Source: an uncultured Dermabacteraceae bacterium (GTDB lineage: Bacteria; Actinomycetota; Actinomycetes; Actinomycetales; Dermabacteraceae). From it: DNA of 64,000 bases. This document shows positions 26,874-36,019 of this stretch, piece after piece; position 1 is the first letter of the stretch; each line of letters begins with the position of its first letter. The notes under the pieces were generated by a model that made no database searches, was not told the DNA's origin, and worked only from the letters and a program-made list of their open reading frames with translations. Location of the stretch: assembly GCA_946223075.1 (NCBI GenBank), contig CAMILZ010000001.1, positions 186,001-250,000 of the forward strand, given 5' to 3'. A program made the position numbers and the translations under genes.

Positions 26874-27664
26874 TGCGAAAGCGGGACCGCCGTCGCGAAG
26901 AATCGCCCGCCGCGCTCGTCGAGGGCGAGAGGCAGGCCGAATGTGCGGGTGAGGTTCTGCGAGGTGAGGGTCTCGGTGATCGGGCCCGAGGCCACGACTC
27001 GCCCCTCACGCAAAAGAAGGGCGTGCGTAAACCCCGTGGGGATCTCCTCAAGGTGATGGGTCACCATGACCGTGACGGGAGTTGCGGGGTCCTTCGCGAG
27101 AGTACCGAGCGAACGCACGAGCTCCTCGCGGCCACCAACGTCAAGGCCCGAGGCAGGTTCGTCGAGAAGGAGCAGCTCCGGGTCGGTCATGAGTGCGCGT
27201 GCCGAGAGCACCCGCTTCTTCTCGCCGGTGGAGAGTGAGCCGAAAGGCCTCTCGGCGAGCGCATCAACGCCGAAGGCCCCAAGGAGCGCCCGGGCGCGCT
27301 GCTCATCCATGGCGTCGTAGTGCTCACGCCAGCGACCCACGACCGCATAGCCGGCTGTCACGACGACGTCGAGGCACGTTTCCCTAGCGGGAATCGTATC
27401 CGCGAGCTCCTGGCTCGAAAGACCGATCAGGGGGCGAAGCTCGAATACGTTCACACGCCCGAGCTTCTCTTCGAGGATCTCGACGCTCCCGCTCGTGGGA
27501 TGCAGACGCGAAGAAAGGAGACGAATGAGAGTGGACTTCCCCGCGCCATTCGGCCCGAGCACCACCCAGCGCTCGCCTTCCCTCACGCTGAAATCGACAT
27601 GATCGAGAAGAGTCTTCGCGCCGCGGCGCACAACAACATCGCTCAACGAGCACACAGCAACCAT
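26870..27664 (-). CDS. ABC transporter ATP-binding protein
   Basis: A complete 264-residue ABC ATPase: Walker A GPNGAGKST near residues 37-45, Q-loop region LIGLSSQEL, signature LSTGEKKRV (a variant of LSGGQ), Walker B LLLLDEPASGLD and switch His in MVTHHLEEI. It resembles YlmA/ModF-like stand-alone ATPases. No permease is adjacent; the only coupled gene encodes an RNA methyltransferase. Substrate and even a transport role are therefore open. It is divergent from the RNB gene, and the 65-bp gap contains AACGG-A-CCGTT (27702-27712), a short inverted repeat. Confidence 0.87.
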   Translation of the reverse strand: MVAVCSLSDVVVRRGAKTLLDHVDFSVREGERWVVLGPNGAGKSTLIRLLSSRLHPTSGSVEILEEKLGRVNVFELRPLIGLSSQELADTIPARETCLDVVVTAGYAVVGRWREHYDAMDEQRARALLGAFGVDALAERPFGSLSTGEKKRVLSARALMTDPELLLLDEPASGLDVGGREELVRSLGTLAKDPATPVTVMVTHHLEEIPTGFTHALLLREGRVVASGPITETLTSQNLTRTFGLPLALDERGGRFFATAVPLSQ

Positions 27665-27729
27665 GCCTCCAGCCTACGGCAGGAGGTGCTCACTACACTA
27701 AAACGGACCGTTATTCATAGGAGTGAGCT

Positions 27730-29262
27730 GTGCCCGTACAACGCCTCTCAATGCCACGCGACCGCAAGAAAGCGCCGCTCGACACGCTCGCGGCACGAAT
27801 CGATGAGGCACTTGAGAAGTCAGAAATCGACACCGACTACCCCGAGGCTGCCCTGGCCGAGGCTGAGCAGGCTGCGCGAGCATGGCGCGAACACGCGGCG
27901 GAACACGTGGACCTCACCTCAATCGAGTTCGTGACGCTCGACCCGGAAGGCTCAACCGACCTCGATCAGGCACTTCATATCGAACGCGAGGGCGAGGGCT
28001 ACCGCGTGCGTTACGCGATCGCCGACGTTCCCCTCTTCGTTGAACCCGAAAGCGCTCTCGATAGCGAAACTCGCACACGAGGTCTCACGCTCTACCTGCC
28101 CGATCGACGAATCCCCCTTCACCCGGTTGTGCTTTCCGAGAACGAGGCCTCGCTTCTCCCGGAGAGGGACACCCCCGCTTTCCTATGGGACTTCACCCTC
28201 GACGAACGCGCGAGCGTCACCCACGTGAATCTCACGCGTGCGCTCGTGCGAAGTCGCGAGAAACTCGCCTATACCGAGGTTCAACGCGCACTCGACCAAG
28301 GGAAAGCCGGCAAGGTCATGCAGCTCCTCGTGGAGGTCGGAGAAAAGCGCGCGGCACTCGAAATCGAACGCGGTGGTGCTTCACTCAACTCCCCGGAGCA
28401 AGAGGTCGTCACCGATGAGGACACGGTGCACCTTCAGTGGCGCCTTCCCGAGCCCATCGAGGAACACAACGCGCAGATCTCCCTCATGACGGGAATGGCG
28501 GCGGCGAAGATCATGATCGAAGGCAAGCTCGGGATTCTCCGCACGATGCCGCCCGCGGCCCCCGAAGCGATCGGGCGTTTCCGCGCCCAAGCCGCGGCGC
28601 TCAAAGAGCCGTGGCCAAAGGACCAGCCCTACGGCGAGTTTCTCCGCACGCTCGATTGGCGCAAGGGCCGCCACCTCGCACTCCTCGACCAGGCGACTTC
28701 GCTTTTCCGCGGCGCGGGGTACGAAGCCTTCGACGGCACGCTGCCCGAGGTTCTCGAACAGTCAGCGATCGCGGCTCCCTACGCACACACGACCGCCCCG
28801 CTGCGCAGGCTCGTTGACCGCTTCGTTCTCCACGTGTGCTACAGCCTCATCAGTGGCACTCCGCTTGACGAGCGCATTCGCGCTGCCCTCCCCGAACTGC
28901 CCGGCCTCATGCAGGGTGCACAGCAGCGCAACTCTACGCTCGAGAAGAAGGCCCGCGAGATTGCCGAGATCGGCGTGCTCTCCACCCTCGTGGGAACCGA
29001 ATTCGAGGGAACAGTGCTTGACTTTCGCCCTGAAACCGACGGCGGTTCAAACCCCTCAAACGCGCGCCCCGACCGCATCGAGGTGCAATTCAGCAACCCT
29101 CCCGTGGCGCGATGGATTGACGGCGCCAACCTGCCGATCGGCACGCGGGTCACGGCACGGCTCGATCACGTCGATTCGGCAAAGAACAGGGCGGAGTTCA
29201 CGGTGGTGAACGCGGAGCGCGCGGGCGGCCCGGGCGGCGGTGAGGGTCCGACGCCTGCATGA
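27730..29262 (+). CDS. RNB-domain ribonuclease (RNase II/R family)
   Basis: The 510-residue protein has an RNB catalytic domain beginning near residue 65: LDPEGSTDLDQAL supplies the clustered metal-binding Asp residues, followed by YAIADVPLFV, TLYLPDRRIPLHP and, later, YAHTTAPLRRLVDRF. It is shorter than E. coli RNase II and lacks clear N-terminal cold-shock domains and a full S1 domain; this short form is typical of actinobacteria. It should be a 3'-5' exoribonuclease. The GTG at 27730 has TAGGAG 6 nt upstream. It overlaps the next gene by 4 nt. Confidence 0.88.
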   Translation: MPVQRLSMPRDRKKAPLDTLAARIDEALEKSEIDTDYPEAALAEAEQAARAWREHAAEHVDLTSIEFVTLDPEGSTDLDQALHIEREGEGYRVRYAIADVPLFVEPESALDSETRTRGLTLYLPDRRIPLHPVVLSENEASLLPERDTPAFLWDFTLDERASVTHVNLTRALVRSREKLAYTEVQRALDQGKAGKVMQLLVEVGEKRAALEIERGGASLNSPEQEVVTDEDTVHLQWRLPEPIEEHNAQISLMTGMAAAKIMIEGKLGILRTMPPAAPEAIGRFRAQAAALKEPWPKDQPYGEFLRTLDWRKGRHLALLDQATSLFRGAGYEAFDGTLPEVLEQSAIAAPYAHTTAPLRRLVDRFVLHVCYSLISGTPLDERIRAALPELPGLMQGAQQRNSTLEKKAREIAEIGVLSTLVGTEFEGTVLDFRPETDGGSNPSNARPDRIEVQFSNPPVARWIDGANLPIGTRVTARLDHVDSAKNRAEFTVVNAERAGGPGGGEGPTPA

Positions 29263-30047
29263 GGATCATCTCGTCCACAACTCACGCGCCCACCTCTCTA
29301 CGAGACCTCATCCCGGCCCCCTACCTCGGGGCCCTCTCGCTCTTCGCAGGGGCGGCTCTGCGCCGGGACCTTCCCCTCGAGGAAGTCGCCGATCTCCTCG
29401 ATGCGCACGAGGGGACCTTCGGGGGTGCGCATTTCGACACGCTCGCATGGCTGCTCGAGACGCGCGCGATCAACACTCCTTCGCTCACACTCGTGATGCC
29501 CGAACCCGGACGGATAGCCGGGCTCGTGGGCGGTCCGCAGGCCGTGATGGCTGCGCTCGCGGCAGGTCAGGCGCTCACGGTGAGCGACGGCATCAACGCG
29601 CTTCACCAACTCACGGTTGCCCCGCCGCGCCACGACGATGCGACAACGCTCGATATCGCAAGAACGGATGTGCCTGGAACTCCAACTCACGTCGTCGCAT
29701 CCGAAGCGGGGCACGCGCGCGAACGCCTCTATCGTGCGCTCACGGGAAGTCACGAGAGACTCCTCGACTACGATCTCATTCCCGAGGAACCCGTACGCCC
29801 CGAGGCTCTGCCCCGCGGATGGGTGCTCGTTGAGCCTCCGCGAGGGATGCCTGCCACGCACGTCCACGCGGCAAGGCTCGCGGGCCGCCTGGTATCCCTC
29901 GCAGAAGCGGGGATCGAACGGGCGACCGTTTCGGGTGACGCGGGCGCGCAGTTCGCCCTTGAGGAATTGCGATTCCTTGCGAGGGAGGGACGTGCGGTCC
30001 TTGCGCAGTCGCTCAGCTACGCGTCACCACGAAGCACGGCGTTGTAG
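29259..30047 (+). CDS. hypothetical protein coupled to the RNB ribonuclease
   Basis: I do not recognise this 262-residue protein. It is predicted soluble, rich in Ala, Leu, Arg and His, with no signal peptide or membrane segment. The N-terminal part reads like a helical domain (LALSLFAG-type hydrophobic repeat), and the middle contains GLVGGPQAVMAALAAGQAL. The ATG overlaps the RNB stop as ATGA, so it is translated from the same message. Its 3' end overlaps the convergent glgA by 31 nt. Codon use is like its neighbours, supporting a real gene. Confidence 0.7.
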   Translation: MRIISSTTHAPTSLRDLIPAPYLGALSLFAGAALRRDLPLEEVADLLDAHEGTFGGAHFDTLAWLLETRAINTPSLTLVMPEPGRIAGLVGGPQAVMAALAAGQALTVSDGINALHQLTVAPPRHDDATTLDIARTDVPGTPTHVVASEAGHARERLYRALTGSHERLLDYDLIPEEPVRPEALPRGWVLVEPPRGMPATHVHAARLAGRLVSLAEAGIERATVSGDAGAQFALEELRFLAREGRAVLAQSLSYASPRSTAL

Positions 30048-31210
30048 ACCTCGAGTGTGCGATCGGCGATCGACTCCCACGAGAAATGGTCACGAGCGCG
30101 CGCTTGCGCTGCCTTGCCCCAGGCTTTGGCGCGTTCGGGGTTTGTGACCATCTCGTTGAGGGCATCGGAGAGGTCGCCCACGAACTGGTCTGGATTCACG
30201 GGCGCACCGGTGCCGTCGCTGACCTGGTCGATGGGCACGAGGATTCCGGTTTCGCCATCGACAATGACTTCGGGAATCCCCCCGGTCGCAGTTCCGACGA
30301 CGGGGATGCCGCACGCCATCGCCTCGAGGTTGACGATGCCGAGGGGCTCGTACACCGAAGGGCACACGAAGGTCGTCGCGTGCGAAAGCAGTTGGGTGAG
30401 TTCGTAGCGTGGAAGCATCTCGGAGATGAGGAAGACTCCCTCGCGTTCGGCCTTGAGGCCTTCGACGAGGTGTTCCACTTCAGCAGCAATTTCGGGCGTG
30501 TCGGGCGCACCTGCGCAAAGGATGACCTGGACTCCGGTCTCGAGAGTGCGCAGGGCGCGAAGGAGGAACGGCAAACCTTTTTGGCGAGTGATGCGCCCGA
30601 CGAAAATCACGGTGGGAGCCGCAGGGTCGATCCCGTAGCGCTCGTGGACGTCGGTCGCGGGATTGGGCCTCCATTCGGCGACGTCGATGCCGTTGTGGAC
30701 GACGTGGACGCGTGAGGGATCAACGCGAGGGTACGAGCGGAGGATGTCCTCACGCATGCCACCGGAGACGGCGATGATGCCGTCTGCGTTTTCGTAGGCC
30801 GTCCGTTCCGCGAAGGAGCTGAGCTTGTAGCCCCCACCGAGCTGTTCGGCCTTCCAGGGGCGAAGTGGCTCGAGGGAGTGCGCGGAAAGCACGTGCGGGA
30901 CCGAGTGCAATTGCTGTGCGGCGAACCCGGCGAAATTGACGTACCAGGTGTGGGAGTGGACGAGGTCAGCCCCCGCGCAGTCCTCGGCCATCGCGAGGTC
31001 GACGCCGAAGGTCTGAAGAGCCGAATTCGCTTCGGCGAGCGTCGTGGGAACGGGGTACGCCTGAACGCCTCGCTCGTCTCTTTTGTCGCCGAAGCAGCGC
31101 ACGCGTACGTCGACACGACTGCGCAGCACCTTGCTGAGTTCGTCGACGTGAACGCCGGCGCCTCCGTAAATCGCTGGCGGGTACTCCTTCGTCAAGATGT
31201 CAACGCGCAT
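30017..31210 (-). CDS. glgA: glycogen synthase / alpha-maltose-1-phosphate synthase (GT4)
   Basis: The 397-residue GT4 glycosyltransferase starts MRVDILTKEYPPAIYGGAGVHVDEL and has the nucleotide-sugar site FVGRITRQKGLPFLLRAL, plus the EX7E region CPSVYEPLGIVNLEAMACG. Actinobacterial enzymes of this type (Rv1212c, GlgM) form maltose 1-phosphate from ADP-glucose and glucose 1-phosphate, though databases call them GlgA. The ATG at 31210 is used; an open frame extends to 31267 but adds residues unlike the family. It is divergent from glgC, which makes its ADP-glucose. Whether it acts as GlgA or GlgM needs biochemistry. Confidence 0.9.
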   Translation of the reverse strand: MRVDILTKEYPPAIYGGAGVHVDELSKVLRSRVDVRVRCFGDKRDERGVQAYPVPTTLAEANSALQTFGVDLAMAEDCAGADLVHSHTWYVNFAGFAAQQLHSVPHVLSAHSLEPLRPWKAEQLGGGYKLSSFAERTAYENADGIIAVSGGMREDILRSYPRVDPSRVHVVHNGIDVAEWRPNPATDVHERYGIDPAAPTVIFVGRITRQKGLPFLLRALRTLETGVQVILCAGAPDTPEIAAEVEHLVEGLKAEREGVFLISEMLPRYELTQLLSHATTFVCPSVYEPLGIVNLEAMACGIPVVGTATGGIPEVIVDGETGILVPIDQVSDGTGAPVNPDQFVGDLSDALNEMVTNPERAKAWGKAAQARARDHFSWESIADRTLEVYNAVLRGDA

Positions 31211-31421
31211 TCCGGGCTGCCTATCTGTGGGAAATCGTCTCGGGCGATGCGGGCGCGGCAATGTCACACTCGCGTCGAGGGCGCGCCCACTGTCATGATA
31301 GTGACACGGGTTTTCGCCCGCATGGCGTGCATCTTCCGGCGAAACGAAAGCTGAGCGGCCTAGCGGTGAGCACAGAGTGAACGATGACGTGATGCAGCTA
31401 ACTGTGCATTAGGATGGAGTC

Positions 31422-32672
31422 ATGGTCGCAACGAAGGTCCTCGCAATTGTTCTCGCCGGCGGTGAAGGCAAGCGCCTCATGCCGCTCACACTCGATCGCG
31501 CAAAGCCCGCCGTTCCTTTTGGCGGCTCCTACAGACTCATCGATTTCGCCCTCTCGAACATCGTGAACTCCGGCTATCTCCAGGTCGTCGTTCTCACGCA
31601 GTACAAGTCGCACTCGCTCGATACGCACATCGCGAAAACGTGGCGCATGAGTTCGCTTCTCGGAAATTACGTGGCGCCCGTACCCGCGCAGCAGCGCATG
31701 GGCAAACACTGGTACCTCGGTAGCGCCGATGCGATCTATCAGAACCTCAACATCATTGGTGATTCAAAGCCCGATTACATCGTCGTGGTCGGCGCGGATC
31801 ACGTGTACCGCATGGACTTTTCGCAGATGGTCGAGGCCCACATCGAGTCGGGGCGTTCGTGCACGGTTGCGGCGATCCGCCAGCCCATCGAACAGTCCGA
31901 TCAGTTCGGCGTCATCGAGGTTGATCCCGAGGATCCCACGCGGATCGCACAGTTTGTGGAGAAGCCCAAGGAGACTCAGGGCCTTCCCGATGATCCGAAT
32001 TCGGTGCTCGCCTCAATGGGAAACTACGTCTTTACCGCGGATGCTCTCGTTGAAGCTGTCACGAAGGACGCCCAAAATGGCGAGTCAAAACACGACATGG
32101 GTGGCGACATCGTCCCCCACTTCGTGGATCTCGACGACGCGGGGGTCTACGACTTCATTCACAACGACGTGCCCGGCTCAACCGAACGCGATCGAGACTA
32201 TTGGCGCGATGTCGGTACCCTCGACGCGTTCTATGAAGCGCACATGGACCTGATCTCGATCCACCCGATCTTCAACCTGTACAACACCGCGTGGCCGGTG
32301 TTCACCGAATCACGTTCCGCGCTCGCGCCGGCAAAGTTCGTCCACGCGGGCCCCGGCCGCGTGGGTACCGCGGTCGATTCGATTGTTTCGGCGGGCGTCG
32401 TGGTTTCGGGTGCGCAGATTTCGAACTCGGTGATCGGTCCCGGCGCTCAGTTGCACTCGTGGTCCTCGATCTCCGATTCGGTCATTATGGACAACGTGAC
32501 GGTGGGCCGGCATTCTCAAATTCACCGCGCGATCATCGATAAGGACATCGACATCCCGCCGCGCACGCAGATCGGTCTCAATCGCGAGGAGGATCTCGTA
32601 CGAGGCTGGACCGTGACCGATTCGGGCATCACCGTGATCGGCAAGGGCACAATTATTGAGCCCCAGCACTAA
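31422..32672 (+). CDS. glgC: glucose-1-phosphate adenylyltransferase
   Basis: The 416-residue protein has the nucleotidyltransferase motif LAGGEGKRLMPLTLDRAKPAVPFGG at its start, the catalytic VVGADHVYRMDF segment and a left-handed beta-helix C-terminus with hexapeptide repeats. It makes ADP-glucose from ATP and glucose 1-phosphate, the donor for the divergent synthase. The ATG at 31422 is preceded by AGGATGGAG. The 211-bp gap between the divergent genes must carry both promoters; I see no clear hexamers. A strong terminator follows. Confidence 0.95.
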   Translation: MVATKVLAIVLAGGEGKRLMPLTLDRAKPAVPFGGSYRLIDFALSNIVNSGYLQVVVLTQYKSHSLDTHIAKTWRMSSLLGNYVAPVPAQQRMGKHWYLGSADAIYQNLNIIGDSKPDYIVVVGADHVYRMDFSQMVEAHIESGRSCTVAAIRQPIEQSDQFGVIEVDPEDPTRIAQFVEKPKETQGLPDDPNSVLASMGNYVFTADALVEAVTKDAQNGESKHDMGGDIVPHFVDLDDAGVYDFIHNDVPGSTERDRDYWRDVGTLDAFYEAHMDLISIHPIFNLYNTAWPVFTESRSALAPAKFVHAGPGRVGTAVDSIVSAGVVVSGAQISNSVIGPGAQLHSWSSISDSVIMDNVTVGRHSQIHRAIIDKDIDIPPRTQIGLNREEDLVRGWTVTDSGITVIGKGTIIEPQH

Positions 32673-32696
32673 TGCGTCACGACCTGTTCGCTTAAT

Positions 32697-32734
32697 AGAG
32701 AAGAGGCACCCGGCAGGGCGCCTCTTCTCTTTCT
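32697..32734 (+). terminator. intrinsic terminator after glgC
   Basis: A 15-nt arm (AGAGAAGAGGCACCC, 32697-32711) pairs with 32716-32730 with a single internal mismatch and a 4-nt loop, followed by TTCTTC. The near-perfect symmetry means it may also serve the convergent SixA-like gene ending at 32750. Confidence 0.85.
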
Positions 32735-32749
32735 TCGTGCCCAGGCGCG

Positions 32750-33274
32750 TTAGCCGCGCACGAGAGTCAGCAGATTAAGTTCTTCCTCGGCGATGTCATT
32801 CCAGGTGGCCGCGCTCGAGGTGAGCACACTCATCGAGCCGGTAGGTACACCGATGCGCACCTGCGCAAGGGAGGCCGGATCCGAGAGGTCGTCATTGCCC
32901 AGGTACGCCGCGAGCTGGCTCATGGTGGGCTCGTGCCCCACGACGAGAAGAACCTTGCACGACTCATCGACCTCGCGGATGAGGCGGAGGACGTCTTGTA
33001 CTCCCCCGTGATAGAGATCCTCGAGGAGGCTGACCTCACACTCGGGGTCGCCGAGTGAATCGCGAACGTCCTTCCACGTTTCTTGCGTGCGTGACGCGGC
33101 GGAAACGAGCACGCGGCTCGGCCGCACACCCTGGGCACGGAGGTAATCGCCGATGAGCCTGGCCTGCGAATGCCCCTTGTCGGTCAGCACGCGCTCCATA
33201 TCGCTTGCGGCATCCGATTCTGCTTTTCCGTGCCGCATCAAGAGAAGGATGCGACTAGGAGGTTCATCACTCAC
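32750..33274 (-). CDS. SixA-like histidine phosphatase
   Basis: The 174-residue protein carries the histidine-phosphatase motif LLMRHGKAES (catalytic His near residue 14), the SAASRTQETW segment and the second His in VVGHEPTMSQ. This is the short SixA form; SixA removes phosphate from phosphohistidine in E. coli, but many actinobacterial homologues have other small-molecule substrates. The start is GTG at 33274. It lies 68 nt downstream of the FabG-like gene on the same strand and converges on glgC across a shared terminator. Confidence 0.87.
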   Translation of the reverse strand: MSDEPPSRILLLMRHGKAESDAASDMERVLTDKGHSQARLIGDYLRAQGVRPSRVLVSAASRTQETWKDVRDSLGDPECEVSLLEDLYHGGVQDVLRLIREVDESCKVLLVVGHEPTMSQLAAYLGNDDLSDPASLAQVRIGVPTGSMSVLTSSAATWNDIAEEELNLLTLVRG

Positions 33275-33342
33275 GCAATTTCACCCATTCTGCGCCCTGG
33301 AGACGCGCTCGACAATTGCTCTCGTACTCGTGGTGAGTTGTC

Positions 33343-34053
33343 TCAGTGTCCCATGCCGAGGCCGCCGTCAACGGGAATGACAGCCCCGGAGATGTAGGCG
33401 GCATCGTCGCTCGCGAGGAACGCCGCGACCTTGGCAACCTCGGCGGGGGCGGCGAAACGTCCCGCGGGAATTTGCGAAAGGTACTGCTTCTTACGCGCCT
33501 CGTCGAGCTGGCTCGTCATCTCCGTTTCGATGTAGCCGGGCGCGATGACGTTCGTCGTGATGCCGCGCGAGCCAAGCTCACGCGTGAGCGAGCGTGCCAT
33601 GCCAATGAGGCCCGCCTTCGACGAGGCGTAGTTGACCTGCCCCGGGGAACCAAGAAGGCTCACGACCGACGAGAGAAGAATGATGCGGCCCTTCTTCTTG
33701 CGCATCATGGCCTTGATCGCGCGCTTCACCGTGCGGAAGGTGCCATTGAGGTTCGTGTTGACGACACTCTCAAAAGATTCATCACTCATGCGGAGCATGA
33801 GCTGGTCGTCAGTGATGCCGGCGTTCGCGATGAGGACCTCAACACTTCCGTGTTCTTTCTCCACCTCGGCGAAGGCTTCGTCGAGTGAGGCGGGATCGGT
33901 GACGTCCGCCTTGACGGTCAGTGCGCCCTCGGGGCCGCCTTGCCCAGACCTGGACGTGACGGCAACCTTGTCGCCAAGAGAAAGGAAATGTTCGGCGAGC
34001 GCGTAGCCGATGCCACGATTGCCGCCGGTAATCAACACGCTTCGAGAGGTCAC
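33343..34053 (-). CDS. fabG: 3-oxoacyl-ACP reductase-like short-chain dehydrogenase (FabG)
   Basis: The 236-residue protein is a classical SDR: TGGNRGIG at residues 8-15, NAGI near 80, catalytic Ser in LLSSVVS, and YASSK with the Tyr-Lys pair near 140-144. It is closest in form to FabG, which reduces 3-oxoacyl-ACP with NADPH. Unlike mycobacterial fabG1, no enoyl reductase (inhA) follows. The GTG at 34053 is chosen because GAAAGGGC precedes it and it gives the normal FabG N-terminus (VTSRSVLITGG). Other acetoacetyl-CoA or sugar substrates cannot be excluded. Confidence 0.87.
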   Translation of the reverse strand: MTSRSVLITGGNRGIGYALAEHFLSLGDKVAVTSRSGQGGPEGALTVKADVTDPASLDEAFAEVEKEHGSVEVLIANAGITDDQLMLRMSDESFESVVNTNLNGTFRTVKRAIKAMMRKKKGRIILLSSVVSLLGSPGQVNYASSKAGLIGMARSLTRELGSRGITTNVIAPGYIETEMTSQLDEARKKQYLSQIPAGRFAAPAEVAKVAAFLASDDAAYISGAVIPVDGGLGMGH

Positions 34054-34183
34054 GTTAGCCCTTTCACGCTGTGGAAGAATGATGCTCGCGCCAAGCCTAT
34101 CGCTAAAGATTGCGCGGCACGGCATAGCCTACGATGGAACGGCACGCCCATGGACATGATTCTCGCTCGGGAGGAGAGCACCG

Positions 34184-34705
34184 ATGGCCTCGCGCTTCAA
34201 TCCGCCTCCGTCATGGCCCGAACCTCCCGAAGGAACGGCTGATCTCCCCGAGTCATGGCAACCTCACCCGGGTTGGCCGGGTGCTCCCGCGGGGTGGCGC
34301 CTCGATTTTGACCCGGCAACCGTCGGACCCTCCCCCGCTGTTCCCGCGCCGGTGACCCGAAGCGAAGACCTCCGCGCAAGCGGTGTCATTGCCGAACGTC
34401 CAGGCCAATATCCCGCTCGAGTTGAGCTGCCCGGGCACGTCGAGGTCAGTGAAACCGAGGCGTCCCTCATCAATGGCTTCCCGCCCGAAAAGCCAGGGGC
34501 TTTCAGCTCGCGTGATCCGCATGCGCGCCGCAGGCGGCTCGTCGTGAACCTGTGCCTGTGCCTCGTAGGCCTCCTCCTGGCGGCCACGGCAGTGTATGGA
34601 TTTGCCGAGCTTTATTCCTTCGCGATGAACTCGTTGCCGAAGGGCGAAAGCGCAGCAGTCCCGCTTCTTCATCGTTCTTCGACGACGGGGCTTCATGCCC
34701 TCTGA
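34184..34705 (+). CDS. small membrane protein with Pro/Trp-rich N-terminus
   Basis: The 173-residue protein has repeated Pro-Trp motifs at its start (FNPPPSWPEPP, SWQPHPGWPGAPAGW) typical of poorly characterised actinobacterial envelope proteins, a disordered middle and one membrane segment near residues 119-141 (LVVNLCLCLVGLLLAA). A basic HARRRR stretch before it suggests the N-terminus is cytoplasmic. The function is unknown. GGGAGGAG precedes the ATG. Its end overlaps the DUF3099 gene by 11 nt, starting a run of four overlapping genes. Confidence 0.75.
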   Translation: MASRFNPPPSWPEPPEGTADLPESWQPHPGWPGAPAGWRLDFDPATVGPSPAVPAPVTRSEDLRASGVIAERPGQYPARVELPGHVEVSETEASLINGFPPEKPGAFSSRDPHARRRRLVVNLCLCLVGLLLAATAVYGFAELYSFAMNSLPKGESAAVPLLHRSSTTGLHAL

Positions 34706-35090
34706 GCATCTCGAGAGTACTTCGCCCCCCGCGAGCGAACGCACGTCGTTCTCGACCACTCCCGCGGCAGTTCCGGTTGCCCGGTCGGTCGACGTTTCGC
34801 GTCGCTCGCGCACGTATATTGTGGCGATGGCGATCCGTATGCTGTGCCTCGCTCTACTCATCGTCGTGCCCGGCGCGTGGAAGCTCGCAGCACTTCTCGG
34901 TGCTCTCATCCTTCCTCTTTTCGCGGTGCTGGTCGCGAACGATCAGGCCGTTCCCACGAGCGCGCCGAATACCGGGATTCAGGAGGGCCAGCAGTCCCCT
35001 CTCGTCCTCACGGCGGAGCCTTCCCAGCCGTTCATCACGATTGATGATGATGGAACGGTGCGAGAAACGTGGGGCGGTGAGCATCTGTGA
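34695..35090 (+). CDS. DUF3099-family membrane protein
   Basis: The 131-residue protein matches DUF3099: a Ser/Thr-rich N-terminus, RSRTYIVAMAIRMLCLALLIVV as the first membrane helix and a second helix around LLGALILPLFAVLVAND, then an acidic tail. The family is restricted to actinobacteria and often lies beside SURF1 or cytochrome-oxidase-related genes, as here. The function is unknown. The start overlaps the preceding gene, and the stop overlaps the SURF1 start. Confidence 0.8.
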   Translation: MPSEHLESTSPPASERTSFSTTPAAVPVARSVDVSRRSRTYIVAMAIRMLCLALLIVVPGAWKLAALLGALILPLFAVLVANDQAVPTSAPNTGIQEGQQSPLVLTAEPSQPFITIDDDGTVRETWGGEHL

Positions 35091-36019
35091 AACGCTCGCA
35101 GCTACGGGCACTCTTCACGTGGCGGTGGGCCCTCGCGCTCCTCTTTGTCGTGCTCGCGACCCTCACGTGCGTGCGCCTCGGGATCTGGCAGTTACACCGC
35201 TTCGAAGAGAAGAACGCGCGGGCAGAGGTGATCGAGCAGCATTACGATGCGGAACCGATTCCCTTGGACGAGAGTCCGGACTCGAGGCGCACGAGACTGG
35301 CCGCGAGCGACGACTATACGGTCGTGAAAGCGCGAGGCCACTACTGCGCAGACCCCGGTTGCGTGCTCTATGTTCGCAACCGCGTGCAGGGCTCGAGCGT
35401 GGGGTTTTGGCAGCTCGTGCCGTTCGAGACCACCGAGGGTGAAACCCTCCTCGTCGTTCGTGGCTGGGTCGAGACCGGTCAAACGGATTCGGTGCCCGCC
35501 ACACGTCCCGATGTTCCCGAGGGGGAGCTCGAGGTTGTCGCTCGGTTGAGGCCAACCGAGCCGCAGCTTTCCGATCGCCCAGAAGTGAAGGGTCAGCTCC
35601 ATTCCGTGAATGCCGCGGATGTCGTTGCGCAGGCCCCTTCACTCACCGAGGTGCTCGAGGGCGCCTACGGCGAAGTCGTGAGCGAAAACGGGCGCGCACC
35701 GGAGGGCCTCGCTGCGCTCAGTAGGCCGGCGACCTCTGTGGGCCCTCACTTGTCGTACGCGTTCCAATGGTGGATTTTCTCGGCATTTTTCGTGCTCGGA
35801 CTCGTGGTTTCGGCACGGCGTACGCTCCGCGATCACGCGGAAGAAGAGTTTCCGGAGTCCGACGCCACCCACGCCCCCACGGCACCTTCGTCGCAGGAAC
35901 CGCCGCGCGCGCACGGCCAAGCGCATCGATACGGCTCCTCGCGCGCACGCCGCACGCGGTCGCGAGGGAGCGATGAAGATGAGGAAGATTTGCTTCTCGA
36001 GGAAAGGCGTGAGCGATGA
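35087..36019 (+). CDS. SURF1-family cytochrome oxidase assembly protein
   Basis: The 310-residue protein has the SURF1 layout: an N-terminal membrane helix followed by LGIWQLHRFEEKN, a central extracytoplasmic domain (VRGWVETGQ) and a second helix near residues 222-244 preceded by HLSYAFQWWIFS, a family signature. SURF1 proteins help insert haem a into cytochrome c oxidase. The C-terminal 60 residues are charged and low-complexity. The GTG start overlaps the DUF3099 stop. Oxidase genes themselves are not in the window. Confidence 0.9.
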   Translation: MKRSQLRALFTWRWALALLFVVLATLTCVRLGIWQLHRFEEKNARAEVIEQHYDAEPIPLDESPDSRRTRLAASDDYTVVKARGHYCADPGCVLYVRNRVQGSSVGFWQLVPFETTEGETLLVVRGWVETGQTDSVPATRPDVPEGELEVVARLRPTEPQLSDRPEVKGQLHSVNAADVVAQAPSLTEVLEGAYGEVVSENGRAPEGLAALSRPATSVGPHLSYAFQWWIFSAFFVLGLVVSARRTLRDHAEEEFPESDATHAPTAPSSQEPPRAHGQAHRYGSSRARRTRSRGSDEDEEDLLLEERRER

